A stretch of 64,000 nt of DNA from Sphingomonas glacialis (GCF_006439055.1 NZ_RCZC01000002.1:1614114-1678113), one strand, 5' to 3'; numbered from the stretch's first letter, positions 17,556 to 26,370 are shown. Notes: generated from the sequence alone by a model not told the origin. Translations and numbers: made by a program.

Positions 17556-18098
17556 GTGTCTATTCTGGACAAAGCCATCGCCGCAATCACGCCGCCGGAA
17601 AGCGATGCAGCCCGCGCGGAAGCGCGCGCCAAGGCCGAAGCCGCGGCAACACCCGGCAGTTGGCTCGCGCAGATCCTCGATCACCATCGCCAGATCGAGA
17701 GCGCGTTCGCCGCGGTGAAGGCGGCCAGCACTGCCGAGGCGCGCCGCGCCGCGCAAAAGGCGCTCGCGTTGATCCTCACCGGGCACGCAATCGCCGAGGA
17801 AGCCGCGATCTACCCGGCGCTCGCCGCCGACAAGCAGGTCGGCCATGCCGAGCTCGCCTATCAGGAGCAGGCCGCCGCCAAGATGGAGATGGGGCTGCTC
17901 GAACGGCTCGACCCGATGAGCCAGGATTATCTCGACAAGCTCGAGCATATCCGCGGCGCGGTCGCGCATCACGTCTATTCGGAGGAAGGCACTTGGTTCC
18001 TCGAACTGGCCGATGATGTGGACGCGACCGAACAGGCGCTGATCACGCAGCGCTATTCGGAAGAATTCGCGCGCTATACCGGGAAGGTCGCGGCATGA
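17556..18098 (+). CDS. hemerythrin domain protein
   Basis: A 180-residue protein with a four-helix hemerythrin-like domain at about residues 35-170. The candidate iron ligands are spaced as expected: LDHHRQIE, HAIAEEAAIYPAL, HAELAYQEQ and HIRGAVAHHVYSEEGTWF. It is likely to bind a di-iron centre and sense or scavenge O2, NO or peroxide. A GTG at 17556 is seven bases from a GGAG site; an ATG at 17550 is also in frame. Its stop overlaps the start of a 48-codon gene (ATGA), so the pair is coupled. Confidence 0.88.
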   Translation: MSILDKAIAAITPPESDAARAEARAKAEAAATPGSWLAQILDHHRQIESAFAAVKAASTAEARRAAQKALALILTGHAIAEEAAIYPALAADKQVGHAELAYQEQAAAKMEMGLLERLDPMSQDYLDKLEHIRGAVAHHVYSEEGTWFLELADDVDATEQALITQRYSEEFARYTGKVAA

Positions 18099-18241
18099 CC
18101 GACCCGCGCGCATCAGAGGATCAGGCGGACGATGCCGTGACCGACGGCGGCCTCCCGCAGGAGGACGTCGCCGATCGCCCGAACATCGCCCCGGTGAGAC
18201 CCGAAGACTATCCCGAGGCGGATCGCGCCAAGGGCGGCTAA
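18095..18241 (+). CDS. very small acidic protein coupled to the hemerythrin gene
   Basis: A 48-residue open frame (MTDPRASEDQADDAVTDGG ... YPEADRAKGG). It is highly acidic and likely disordered, with no membrane segment or motif. The ATG overlaps the TGA of the hemerythrin gene, and codon use matches the neighbours, which supports it as real despite its size. The last residues resemble small sphingomonad proteins of unknown function. It could be a partner or chaperone-like tail of the hemerythrin protein, but nothing proves this. Confidence 0.55.
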   Translation: MTDPRASEDQADDAVTDGGLPQEDVADRPNIAPVRPEDYPEADRAKGG

Positions 18242-18245
18242 TCGC

Positions 18246-18593
18246 TCACTCGGCGGTCAGCCGCAGGATTCGGGGGCGTTTCTGGCGCTCGCGAAGCGCA
18301 TCCTGCGCCATCCAGAACAAGGCGATCGCGCCGATCCGCAGGAGGTCGGGCGTGCCCGAGCGTGGCGCTCGAGGGCTTGGTACGGCGCGCTCTGCTGCGG
18401 TGCGCCGCACCCGCATGCCCGCTGGCACGCGCCGCCACCCTCGCACCGGGTCAGCCGATGCCCCGCCGCCGTCCGATCGGATCATGTCGTGGCGACAGCG
18501 GAGGCAGTGGCTGAACACAAAGCGCTGGTTGCGTTGCAGCGTGAGGGCTGGCGCATGACCGAGCAGGAGACACAATACCGTCATTAGCGACAT
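18246..18593 (-). CDS. small Cys/His-containing protein overlapping the MraZ-like gene
   Basis: A 115-residue frame. MSLMTVLCLLLGHAPAL is followed by RFVFSHCLRCRHDMIRSDGG, a CxxC-type segment with nearby His, then WRRVPAGMRV; this resembles short sphingomonad proteins of the form LLGHxPxxxxxxxFVFSHCxxC. The C-terminal half has a hydrophobic stretch near IGAIALFWMAQDAL. It overlaps the 3' end of the MraZ-like gene by 143 bp in another frame. The start is ATG 18593, with CCAAGG just upstream. It is likely real, but a frameshift joining the two frames cannot be excluded. Confidence 0.6.
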   Translation of the reverse strand: MSLMTVLCLLLGHAPALTLQRNQRFVFSHCLRCRHDMIRSDGGGASADPVRGWRRVPAGMRVRRTAAERAVPSPRAPRSGTPDLLRIGAIALFWMAQDALRERQKRPRILRLTAE

Positions 18594-19056
18594 CCTTGGT
18601 AACCGGGTTGGATTGCAACAGCGTCGCGAGCGTGACCAAGTCCGACGGCCCGTGCGCGAGCACCTGCGCCAGATCCCAAATCTCGAACCGCGGACCGCTC
18701 GCGACCAGCAGCGCCGCGCTGCCGATACCGCCGCGTACGCGCATCATCGCGGGGAGCTGGAGCATCCCATCGGGGGCGAGCGGCGCCTCGTCGACGAAGC
18801 CGTAGAGCCGCCGCAGCCGATGATGATCCTGGTATCCGCCCGGCGATTTGGCAAACCGCTCGGCGACGTCGAATTGGCGTTGCAATACATAGACCCGGTC
18901 GAACGCGACGAGGCAGGGCGATTCCTCGTGCAGGCCGATCAACAGGAAGTCATCGATGCAGCGCGCTCGCGCGGTGTCGAAAAATCGGCGCGGCAGCATC
19001 AGCTCGCCGCCCGACGTCACTTCGCACAGCGCACTGCCAATATACATTTCGTCCAT
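18451..19056 (-). CDS. orphan MraZ-like AbrB-fold protein
   Basis: A 201-residue protein whose first 145 residues follow sphingomonad MraZ: the opening YIGSALCEVTSGGELMLPRRF, then LLIGLHEESPCLVAFDRVY, LPAMMRVRGGIGSAALLVASGPRFEIWD. MraZ forms ring oligomers that bind DNA and represses the dcw cell-division cluster. No dcw gene (mraW, ftsI, mur) is near this copy. The last 50 residues (VSPARSCASPHAATQPALC...) are unlike MraZ and coincide with the overlap with the smaller minus-strand gene, so the true C-terminus could be shorter by mutation or be a real extension. It may be a second regulator acting elsewhere. Confidence 0.75.
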   Translation of the reverse strand: MDEMYIGSALCEVTSGGELMLPRRFFDTARARCIDDFLLIGLHEESPCLVAFDRVYVLQRQFDVAERFAKSPGGYQDHHRLRRLYGFVDEAPLAPDGMLQLPAMMRVRGGIGSAALLVASGPRFEIWDLAQVLAHGPSDLVTLATLLQSNPVTKDVANDGIVSPARSCASPHAATQPALCVQPLPPLSPRHDPIGRRRGIG

Positions 19057-19375
19057 CGCCGATCCCTTGACTAAGCACGACGATGGTTAACGCGACAGGC
19101 ACGTCAGTCGGAATATCGTAAGTCTACCCAGATGGTTTCCCTGTTGAAGTAAAAAATCGTTTCGTGCGAAGCTGTTAGGATATCACCAAGTCGCCGTATG
19201 ATGAGCGCCCGTGTTTTTACCGTATCCCCGTTTCGGCGGTAGCAGGTATTCCGCTGAAGGTTATCGGCAATGTTAGCGGTATCATTAGCGAAACCTACCT
19301 TACCACTTGACGAAAAACGAGAAAATGTGGTCAGGCCGAGACAACGCAGCCAAAGAGCATGTCTGAGGGGAATCC
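19057..19375. other. 319-bp regulatory region upstream of the TonB-dependent receptor
   Basis: No coding signal is seen. The stretch is AT-richer than its surroundings and contains a LacI-type operator (19271-19284) and a TTGACG hexamer at about 19303-19308 that could serve as a -35 box for the receptor gene. It also must contain the promoter of the minus-strand MraZ-like gene. Confidence 0.5.
19271..19284. promoter_or_regulatory. candidate LacI-family operator
   Basis: TGTTAGCGGTATCA is a 14-bp imperfect palindrome with the central CG step typical of LacI-type operators (ideal forms TGTTAGCGCTAACA and TGATACCGGTATCA, each half matching). It lies 92 bp upstream of the TonB-dependent receptor start. 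LacI-type regulators commonly control such receptors in sphingomonads and xanthomonads. No LacI gene is in the window. Confidence 0.5.
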
Positions 19376-21763
19376 ATGAAAACCGTATATATGTCGGCAA
19401 GTATGCTGGCTCTGGCGAGCCTCATGGCCGCCCCTAGCGCAGCGGCAGCGCAGACCGCACCGCCAGCCCCTGCCCCGCAATCCGCCGACCTCGCGCCCGT
19501 TGATACGGGCGATATCGTGGTCACCGCGCAGCGCCGTTCGGAAAACCTGCAGACCGTCCCCGTCGCGATCACCGTCGTCAGCGGCGACGCGTTGCGCGCG
19601 CAAAATATCAACAGCACCGAGACGCTCGACAAGGTCGTCCCGTCGCTGACCTTCAAGCGCGGCACCGCCAACGTCAATTCGACGATCGCGATCCGCGGGC
19701 TCGGCACGCAGTCCTTCGCGTCGGGCGCCGAGCCGAGCGTTTCGACGATCATCGACGGCGTCGTCTATGGCCGCTCGGGCATGGCGACGCAGGAATTCGC
19801 CGATCTCGACCGGATCGAAGTGTTGCGCGGGCCGCAGGGCACGCTGTTCGGCAAGAATGCGAGCGCCGGAGCGCTCAACATCGTCACGCGTGCACCGACC
19901 AAGACGTTCAAAGCCGAAGCCTCCGCCGCCTATTACGACCGCGCCGAATATCGCGCGAGCGCGACCGTCTCGGGCCCGCTCAGCGAAAACGTCGGCGCGC
20001 TGCTCAGCGGCTATTACGGCAATTACGACGGCAACGCCAAGAACGTGTTCAACAACAGCTGGGTGAACGGCTATGAGAAGTTCGGGATCAAGGGCAAGCT
20101 CAAGGGCGAGTTCGGCGATCTGACCGTCGGCATCGCCGCCGATTACAGCCACGAAAAGGACGATTGCTGCGGTGACATCCTGGGGACGTTCATCCCCAAC
20201 GCGCAGTTCAGCAACATCTTCCTGCCGCAGCAGCGCCCAGTCGTGCCACGCTACGGCAATCGCGACCTCAACAACAATTTCACGCCGGGCACGACCGACA
20301 CCAATACCGGCGTCTCGGCGACGCTCGACTATAAGCTCGGCGATTACACGCTGACCTCGATCACCGCCTATCGCAACTGGAAGAACCGCCAGCTGCGCGA
20401 CGGCGATTTCGGGTCGCAATCGGGGCAATATGTCGCGGTCGCCTCGGCGGCGACGCCCGCTGCGGCGACGCAGAATATCGACCAGCGCGACGACGGCCGG
20501 CTCAACTTCAAGCAATATAGCCAGGAAATCCGCATCGCCTCGCCGAGCGGGCGCCGCTTCGAATATGTCGCGGGCGGCTTCTTCTGGTGGACCGACGAGG
20601 ACGACACTTTCACGCGGTCGGACAGCTTCTGCTCGGCATCGACGCTCGCAATCGATGCCACCGGCTTCCGGCCGTGCAGCACCGCGCCCGGCGTCAGCAC
20701 CTTCGTCAGCTCGAACGGCCCCGCGGCGTGGAACACCAAGTTCCGCAGCCAGGCGGGCTTCGCCCAGGCGACGTGGGAGGTAGTCGATCATCTCAAGCTG
20801 ATCGGCGGCATTCGCTATACGCACGACAGCGTGTCCTACAGCTTCGCGCGCACCGTCTCGGTCGCCGACGCGACGCTTCGCCCCGGCATCCAGGGCGCCT
20901 TCACCTCGGCGCAACGCACGAGCGCGAACGGCGTATCGGGCAAGGCCGGGCTGCAATATCAGGTCACGCCCGACCTGATGGCGTACGGCACCTATTCGCG
21001 CGGCTATAAGGGGCCGGCGCTCAACGTCTTCTATTCGATGACCGCGAACAATACCGCGCCAATCTCCCCTGAGACCAGCAACGCCTTCGAGCTCGGCATC
21101 AAGTCGAAATTCTTCGACCGCCGGCTGACCCTGAACGCCGCGCTCTACAGCCAGGTGCTCGACAATTTCCAGGCGAACAGCTTCGTCACGCAGGGCGGAC
21201 AGACCTTCGTCACGCTGACCAATGCCGGGCGCGTCCGTTCGCGCGGGTTCGAGGCGGATTTCAGCCTGCGGCCGACCGATCATTTCACGCTCAACGGCGG
21301 CTACACCTACAACGAAGGCACGATCCGCGCCTTCGCGTGCGCACCGACGCTGTCAGCGGCCAATCTCGCCACCTGCCTCGCGCATAACGGCAAGCCGCTG
21401 CCCTTCGCGCCCAAGCACAAGTTCAACCTCGGCGCCGACTGGCGGCTGCCGCTCGAGGATGCGCTGCCCTTCACGGTCAAGCTCGGCTCGCAGGTCAGCT
21501 ATTCGAGCCGGATCAATTTCGACCTCGACCAGACGCCGCTCGCCCAGCAGGCGCCGTATGCGCTGCTCGATGCCAACATCACGCTCGGCAGCAAGGACGG
21601 CAAGTTCGAGCTGAGCCTGATCGGCAAGAACCTGACCGACAAATATTATGTCAGCTTCGTCACGCCGGCGGGCAATGGCGTGTCCGCGCCCTCGTATCAG
21701 CGTCTGCAGGTGCCGCGCGATGCGCAGCGCTATTTCGGGGTGCGCGGGACGGTAAAATATTGA
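19376..21763 (+). CDS. TonB-dependent receptor
   Basis: A 795-residue outer-membrane active transporter. A signal peptide (residues 1-25, ending SAAAAQ) precedes the TonB box region DIVVTAQRRSENLQTVPVA (about 43-62). The plug domain contains LDKVVPSLTF, STIAIRGLGTQ, GVVYGR and LRGPQGTLFGKNASAGALNIVT. The beta-barrel continues to a terminal Tyr (RGTVKY). It is the size of siderophore or glycan receptors, and the adjacent GH31/MFS genes and LacI-type operator favour a carbohydrate. An intrinsic terminator follows at 21798. Confidence 0.95.
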   Translation: MKTVYMSASMLALASLMAAPSAAAAQTAPPAPAPQSADLAPVDTGDIVVTAQRRSENLQTVPVAITVVSGDALRAQNINSTETLDKVVPSLTFKRGTANVNSTIAIRGLGTQSFASGAEPSVSTIIDGVVYGRSGMATQEFADLDRIEVLRGPQGTLFGKNASAGALNIVTRAPTKTFKAEASAAYYDRAEYRASATVSGPLSENVGALLSGYYGNYDGNAKNVFNNSWVNGYEKFGIKGKLKGEFGDLTVGIAADYSHEKDDCCGDILGTFIPNAQFSNIFLPQQRPVVPRYGNRDLNNNFTPGTTDTNTGVSATLDYKLGDYTLTSITAYRNWKNRQLRDGDFGSQSGQYVAVASAATPAAATQNIDQRDDGRLNFKQYSQEIRIASPSGRRFEYVAGGFFWWTDEDDTFTRSDSFCSASTLAIDATGFRPCSTAPGVSTFVSSNGPAAWNTKFRSQAGFAQATWEVVDHLKLIGGIRYTHDSVSYSFARTVSVADATLRPGIQGAFTSAQRTSANGVSGKAGLQYQVTPDLMAYGTYSRGYKGPALNVFYSMTANNTAPISPETSNAFELGIKSKFFDRRLTLNAALYSQVLDNFQANSFVTQGGQTFVTLTNAGRVRSRGFEADFSLRPTDHFTLNGGYTYNEGTIRAFACAPTLSAANLATCLAHNGKPLPFAPKHKFNLGADWRLPLEDALPFTVKLGSQVSYSSRINFDLDQTPLAQQAPYALLDANITLGSKDGKFELSLIGKNLTDKYYVSFVTPAGNGVSAPSYQRLQVPRDAQRYFGVRGTVKY

Positions 21764-21797
21764 TCCCAGCGCTCTGCACCCTTGGAGACCAGATAGG

Positions 21798-21825
21798 CGG
21801 CGCTTCCGGGAGGAGGCGCCGTTTT
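21798..21825 (+). terminator. rho-independent terminator of the TonB-dependent receptor gene
   Basis: Ten-base-pair stem with arms CGGCGCTTCC and GGAGGCGCCG (one G-T pair), small loop, followed by TTTT. It is 35 bp after the receptor stop codon. Confidence 0.8.
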
Positions 21826-21955
21826 GGTTTGCAAGGGGCCCCGGCACGACAGTTGCCCGAAGGACACACTGCGCGAAGCATCGCATCGGACCCGCGGAAC
21901 TCTCCGGTTTGCATCGGGTTAAACCGCCACTCAATGCAATTTCAGAGGCCAAGCC

Positions 21956-22627
21956 ATGTACAAGTTCATCACCGCGTCGCTCGCAGCAACCTTCCTCTCG
22001 GCGGTCCCCGCGCTCGCGCAGGACACTGCCGCACCGATGGCCACCCAGGAGTCGACCGCGGCCACTCCGGCCGAGGCAGCAGCCAATAGCGGCTCGGGCA
22101 GCTTCCGCGGCTTCCGCATCGAAGGCAATTTCGGCGGCGATCGTTTCCAGTCGCAGGGCGTCCATCGCGACAAGTTCGGTTACGGTGCGACCGTTGGCTT
22201 TGACGGCCAGCTGGGCGAGCGTTTCGTCGTCGGTCCGGAAGCGACCTACTGGCGTTCGAACAACTGGAGCGAGAACTGCACCGGTGCCGCGGGCGGCGCG
22301 CTGTGCACCAAGTCGTTCGAGGAACTGGGCGTTGGCGTTCGTGCGGGCATCCAGGCAACCCCGCAGCTGCTCGTCTTCGGTAAGGGCGGCTATGTGAACA
22401 ACCAGCAGCGCAAGCGCTTTACTGCGCCGGTCGCCAGCCAGAGCTTCTACGATCGCTACTCGACCGATGGCTATCAGCTCGGTGGCGGCGTCGAATACGG
22501 CATGGGCAGCCGCTTCTCGGGTCCGCTCTCGGGCCTCTATGTCTCGGCGCAGTATGTCTATTCGCAGTATTCGGACCACACCTCGCGCCAGCGCATCATG
22601 GGCGGCGTCGGTATCCGCTTCAAGTAA
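21956..22627 (+). CDS. outer-membrane beta-barrel protein (opacity/Omp-type porin-like)
   Basis: A 223-residue protein. The signal peptide is MYKFITASLAATFLSAVPALAQ. The mature part is a small beta-barrel of the OMP_b-brl class with alternating hydrophobic strands (FRIEGNFGGDRF, FGYGATVGFDGQLGERFVVGPE, LGVGVRAGIQATPQLLVFGKGG, LSGLYVSAQYVYSQY), ending GVGIRFK with the aromatic penultimate region that barrel-assembly machinery recognises. About eight strands are likely. It is on the same strand as the receptor gene but behind a terminator, so it is probably separately transcribed. The ligand is unknown. Confidence 0.87.
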   Translation: MYKFITASLAATFLSAVPALAQDTAAPMATQESTAATPAEAAANSGSGSFRGFRIEGNFGGDRFQSQGVHRDKFGYGATVGFDGQLGERFVVGPEATYWRSNNWSENCTGAAGGALCTKSFEELGVGVRAGIQATPQLLVFGKGGYVNNQQRKRFTAPVASQSFYDRYSTDGYQLGGGVEYGMGSRFSGPLSGLYVSAQYVYSQYSDHTSRQRIMGGVGIRFK

Positions 22628-22635
22628 GCACCGGT

Positions 22636-22662
22636 CGGACGGCGGCGACGCGTCGCCGTCCG
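22636..22662. terminator. hairpin after the beta-barrel protein gene
   Basis: Perfect nine-base-pair stem, arms CGGACGGCG and CGCCGTCCG, nine-base loop, eight bases after the stop codon; no T-tract. It stands beside the stronger hairpin at 22679. Confidence 0.5.
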
Positions 22663-22678
22663 CCATGCGCTACGATGA

Positions 22679-22708
22679 CGGGCGCTCTCACGAGAGGGCG
22701 CCCGTTTT
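22679..22708. terminator. bidirectional terminator between the beta-barrel gene and GH31 gene
   Basis: Arms CGGGCGCTCTC and GAGAGGGCGCCCG pair with a small bulge around a short loop, followed by TTTTC on the plus strand. The minus-strand GH31 gene ends at 22709, so the hairpin serves the plus strand and possibly both. Confidence 0.75.
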
Positions 22709-25093
22709 CTATGCGCGATCGATCCGCACCGAGCGGCGGCCGGCGATGTCGTTACGCGCTTGCGTCACGGCGCCGGGCACAACGAGCGTCCGGTCGTCGC
22801 CCTGCGGAAGCACGATCGTCAGCGGGCGCCAGTCGTTCGCGCTGACCTCGAGCACGATCTCGCTGTCCGCACAGTGGCCCGCGACGCGCCACTCGCGCGG
22901 TTCGGTGCACGCCTCGTCGTCCTCGAGCGCGGTGAGCACGAAGCTGCCCGCCCCCGCCGGCGGAAACAGCCAGAGCCCGCGATCGAGCGGGTCGGGGGTG
23001 AAACCGCCACGCGCGAGATCGACCAGCATCGCCGAGCCGGCGCGCGCGAACAGCGGCGGGTTGCCCGCTACCGGCGCATCGACCTCGATCACGCTTCCCC
23101 CGGCATGGCGGGTGCCGCTCCACACATCGTACCAGTCGTCGTGGCCAGGCAGCTGGACGCTGCGCGTCGCGGCACCCTGTTCCACAACGATCGCCGCCAG
23201 CACATCGCGGCCAAGCATATGGTCGTCGCCGTCGATCCACGCGGCCGCATCGCCAGGATGATCGAGCCACACGGGTCCGACGATCGGCGCGAAGTCGCGG
23301 CTGTAGCGCAGCAGGAGATCGCCGAAGAATGGCAGCAGCGTTTGCCGCAGCGCCATCAGCCGATGGATCGCCGGGAGCGCGTCGGCGTACATCCACGGCT
23401 CGTTGACGCTGCGGTCGTCGTTCCAGCTGTGGATGCTGAAACGCGGCATCAGCACGCCCGCCTGGACCCAGCGGACCAGCAGTTCGGCGTCGGGCGGCGG
23501 CCCGGCGAATCCGCCGACATCGTGCCCGCTGTTCGAAATGCCCGACAGCGCCAGCCCCAACCCCATCTTGAGATTGTAGCGCAGCGTCTTCCAGTCGGTG
23601 CGATTGTCGCCCGACCAGGTCTGTGCGTAGCGTTGCAGGCCGGTCATGCCCGAACGGGTCACGACATAGGGCCGCCTGCCCGGCGCATGGGCGACCTGCG
23701 CGGCGCGCGATGCGCGCATCATCAGCAGCGCCTGGAGCGGCAGTGCCTCCGCCGCCGCGCGCGGGGTGCCGAAGCCGTGGATCCGCGCGCGCGCGTCCCA
23801 GACTTCATATTCGTTATTGTCGTTCCACGTCGCTTCGATGCCGGTGTCGAGCAGCGCCGTGGTTACCTGCCCCTTCCACCAGGTCGCGGTCGCTGGGTTG
23901 GTGAAGTCGAGATAGACGCCGGGCGCATCCCAGAATTGCGCTTGAGTCTCCACGCCATCCGCGTCGGCGACCAACAGCCCGCCCGCCCGGACATCGTCGA
24001 TCAGCGGATGGTCGAGCAGCATCGCCGGCTTGATGTTCGGGACAAACCGGACACCGACATCGGCATAGCTTTTGACGAATGCCGCCGGATCTGGAAACTT
24101 GGTGCGGTTCCAGTGGAACACGTAGCGCTTGTCGCCGATCGAGGTGTAGCCCGACGACAAATGGAACGACGTGCAGCCGATGTCATGCTCGGCGAGCTTG
24201 GCGGTGAAGGTCTGCATCTGCACCGCGGCATCGGGCGCGTCGGTATAGGTCATTGTCGAGCCCGAATAGCCGAGCGACCAGGCCGGCATCAGCGCCGGGC
24301 GCCCGGTCAGCCAAGTGAAGCGCTTGGTCACCGCGAGCGGATCGGGGCCGGCGATCATCCACAGGTCGACGTCGCCATGGTCGGCGACGACGTGGCGATA
24401 GGCCCCGTGATAATTGTCGAGCTCGCGCCCGAAATCATAGGTCACGCGCGCGAGCGTGTCGTGGAATTCGCCGTGGCAGCGGCCGGCGCTGTCGGCGACC
24501 AGGACATAGGGTATCGACTTGTAGAGCGGGTCGCTATGCTCGGCGTCGTAGCCCATCGGGTCGAGGCTGGTCAGCCGGAAGCGGCGGCCAGTGCGGTCCA
24601 TCGCGCCCGCGCGCTCGCCGAGCGCATAATGGCGCTCACCCGCGCGGCGCTCGAGATAATGGTGCGCGCGACCATCCCACCAGCCGAAGTCATAAGCCTG
24701 GGTCGGGCGGTCGGCGGCCATCGGCTGCCATGCGGCGCCGTCATACTGCTCCCATGTGCAGTGCAAGCCATGCAGGGCGATGGTCACGCGAATCTGTGCG
24801 GTCGCGATGATGAGCTTGCCCTCAGTCTCCTCGACCGAAGCCTCGGGGCAGGCGAAGCCCGCGACGTCCATCCGGTCGCGCCCCGGCTCTTCGATATCCT
24901 CGGCCCCGGCGGCGATCGCCCAGCTCGGCGGGCTCGTCACCATCCCGTCCGCGAGCAGCAACAGCCGCACGATATCGTCCTCGAGCACGAACAGATGCGC
25001 CACCGCGCCGGTATCGGCGGTGAGCGTGATCCGGCCACGCGTACGCTCGGTCAGCGCGAAGAGCGGGGGGTTGGCGATCGTGGCGCGTCTCAT
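22709..25093 (-). CDS. glycoside hydrolase family 31 protein (alpha-glucosidase/xylosidase type)
   Basis: A 794-residue GH31 enzyme that hydrolyses or transfers non-reducing alpha-linked sugars with retention. The catalytic barrel covers about residues 250-620: GYSGSTMTYTD, then the nucleophile Asp425 in ATWNDNNEYEVWD, and the acid/base Asp496 in TWSGDNRTDW. The N-terminal beta-sandwich and C-terminal beta domains are complete. No signal peptide, so it is cytoplasmic. The substrate is not set by the sequence; the WNDNNE variant is not the WLDMNE of classical maltases. Its ATG overlaps the stop of the MFS gene (ATGA), so the pair is coupled: import, then hydrolysis. Confidence 0.93.
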   Translation of the reverse strand: MRRATIANPPLFALTERTRGRITLTADTGAVAHLFVLEDDIVRLLLLADGMVTSPPSWAIAAGAEDIEEPGRDRMDVAGFACPEASVEETEGKLIIATAQIRVTIALHGLHCTWEQYDGAAWQPMAADRPTQAYDFGWWDGRAHHYLERRAGERHYALGERAGAMDRTGRRFRLTSLDPMGYDAEHSDPLYKSIPYVLVADSAGRCHGEFHDTLARVTYDFGRELDNYHGAYRHVVADHGDVDLWMIAGPDPLAVTKRFTWLTGRPALMPAWSLGYSGSTMTYTDAPDAAVQMQTFTAKLAEHDIGCTSFHLSSGYTSIGDKRYVFHWNRTKFPDPAAFVKSYADVGVRFVPNIKPAMLLDHPLIDDVRAGGLLVADADGVETQAQFWDAPGVYLDFTNPATATWWKGQVTTALLDTGIEATWNDNNEYEVWDARARIHGFGTPRAAAEALPLQALLMMRASRAAQVAHAPGRRPYVVTRSGMTGLQRYAQTWSGDNRTDWKTLRYNLKMGLGLALSGISNSGHDVGGFAGPPPDAELLVRWVQAGVLMPRFSIHSWNDDRSVNEPWMYADALPAIHRLMALRQTLLPFFGDLLLRYSRDFAPIVGPVWLDHPGDAAAWIDGDDHMLGRDVLAAIVVEQGAATRSVQLPGHDDWYDVWSGTRHAGGSVIEVDAPVAGNPPLFARAGSAMLVDLARGGFTPDPLDRGLWLFPPAGAGSFVLTALEDDEACTEPREWRVAGHCADSEIVLEVSANDWRPLTIVLPQGDDRTLVVPGAVTQARNDIAGRRSVRIDRA

Positions 25094-26370
25094 ATGCGGG
25101 CCTCCGGCAGGGTCAGACGATGGACAAAGACGATCAGCACCACAGCGCCGATCAGATCGAACACGGCGAGCGCACCGAACAGCGGCGCATAGCCGATGCT
25201 GTCGGCAAGCTGGCCGATCAGCAGCGAGAAGAGCAGCCCGCCGATCCACCCCGCCTGCCCGACGAAACCGTTGGCAGTGCCGACTTCCTCGGGCGTGAAG
25301 ACATCGGCCGAGAGCGTGTTGATCAGCACCGAGATCATCTGGTGCGCAAACCCGCCAATGCAGAACAGCGCGATCGCGGTGTAGGGGCTGGCGGCGAGGC
25401 CGATACAGCCCGGCGCGATCATCAACACCGCGGCCAGGCTGATACCGAGCACGCGCGACGGGATCAGCCGCATCCCGAAATGCTTGATGAAGAAGGGCGA
25501 GAGATAGCCGCCGAGCACCCCGCCGAGATCGGCGGCGAGGAAAGGCAGCCACGCAAACAAGGCGATCTGCTTGAGATCCATGCCGCGCTCGGTGGCGAGA
25601 TAGAGCGGGATCCAGAAGCTGAAGGTCTGCCATGCCGGCTCGGCGAGGAAGCGCGGCACCGCGATCACCCAGAATTTCGCGCTGCCCAGAATCTCCTTCG
25701 CGCTCGCGCGGCGCGACGGCACCAACGGGCGGTCCTCGGCGATCAGCGCGCGTTCTTCCGGCGTGATCGACGGGTGGTCGCCCGGCGAGCGATAGAACGC
25801 ATACCACGCGCCCGCCCAGACCAGCCCGACCGCACCGGTCACGACGAAGGCCAGTCGCCAATCCCCCCAGAGCGTCACCGCGACGACGATCGGCGGCGCG
25901 ATCAGCGCGCCGAGCGAAGTGCCGGCGTTGAACCAGCCCGTCGCGACCGAACGCTCGCGCGCTGGAAACCATTCGGCGATCGCCTTCATCCCCGAGGGGA
26001 TCGCCGCTGCTTCGCTCATGCCGAGCAAGGCGCGGAAGAAAGCGAGACTCAGCCAGCCGCCCGCCAGCGCGCTCAGCATGTTCGCTGCCGACCAGGCGAC
26101 GCCGAAAAAGGCGAACCCCGCGCGCAGCCCGAAATGATCGACGATATAGCCGGCAATCGGCTGCATCACGGTATAAGCGAGCTGGAACGCGCCGACGACA
26201 TAGCTGTATTGCTGCGTCGACATCGCGAAGCTCGCCTTCAGCTGCGGCGCGAGCACGCCGAGTGAATTGCGCGCGAGATAATTGGCGATCGTGCCGACGC
26301 AGATCAGACCGACGATCCACCAGCGCAGATGACGGATCTTCACGCGCACCCGCTCCCCATCGTGTCGCAT
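25090..26370 (-). CDS. MFS transporter, hexuronate/ACS (ExuT-like) family
   Basis: A 426-residue major facilitator with 12 membrane segments. The N-terminal pattern ICVGTIANYLARNSLGVLAPQL and FFRALLGMSEAAAIPSGMKAIAEWFPARERSVATG is that of the anion:cation symporter family (ExuT, GarP, sialate). It probably brings an acidic sugar or an oligosaccharide into the cell with protons. ATG 26370 is chosen: GGGGAG lies four bases upstream. It is divergent from a FadR-type regulator, and its stop overlaps the GH31 start. The pairing suggests a GH31 substrate carrying a uronic acid or similar group, but this is inference. Confidence 0.9.
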   Translation of the reverse strand: MRHDGERVRVKIRHLRWWIVGLICVGTIANYLARNSLGVLAPQLKASFAMSTQQYSYVVGAFQLAYTVMQPIAGYIVDHFGLRAGFAFFGVAWSAANMLSALAGGWLSLAFFRALLGMSEAAAIPSGMKAIAEWFPARERSVATGWFNAGTSLGALIAPPIVVAVTLWGDWRLAFVVTGAVGLVWAGAWYAFYRSPGDHPSITPEERALIAEDRPLVPSRRASAKEILGSAKFWVIAVPRFLAEPAWQTFSFWIPLYLATERGMDLKQIALFAWLPFLAADLGGVLGGYLSPFFIKHFGMRLIPSRVLGISLAAVLMIAPGCIGLAASPYTAIALFCIGGFAHQMISVLINTLSADVFTPEEVGTANGFVGQAGWIGGLLFSLLIGQLADSIGYAPLFGALAVFDLIGAVVLIVFVHRLTLPEARI

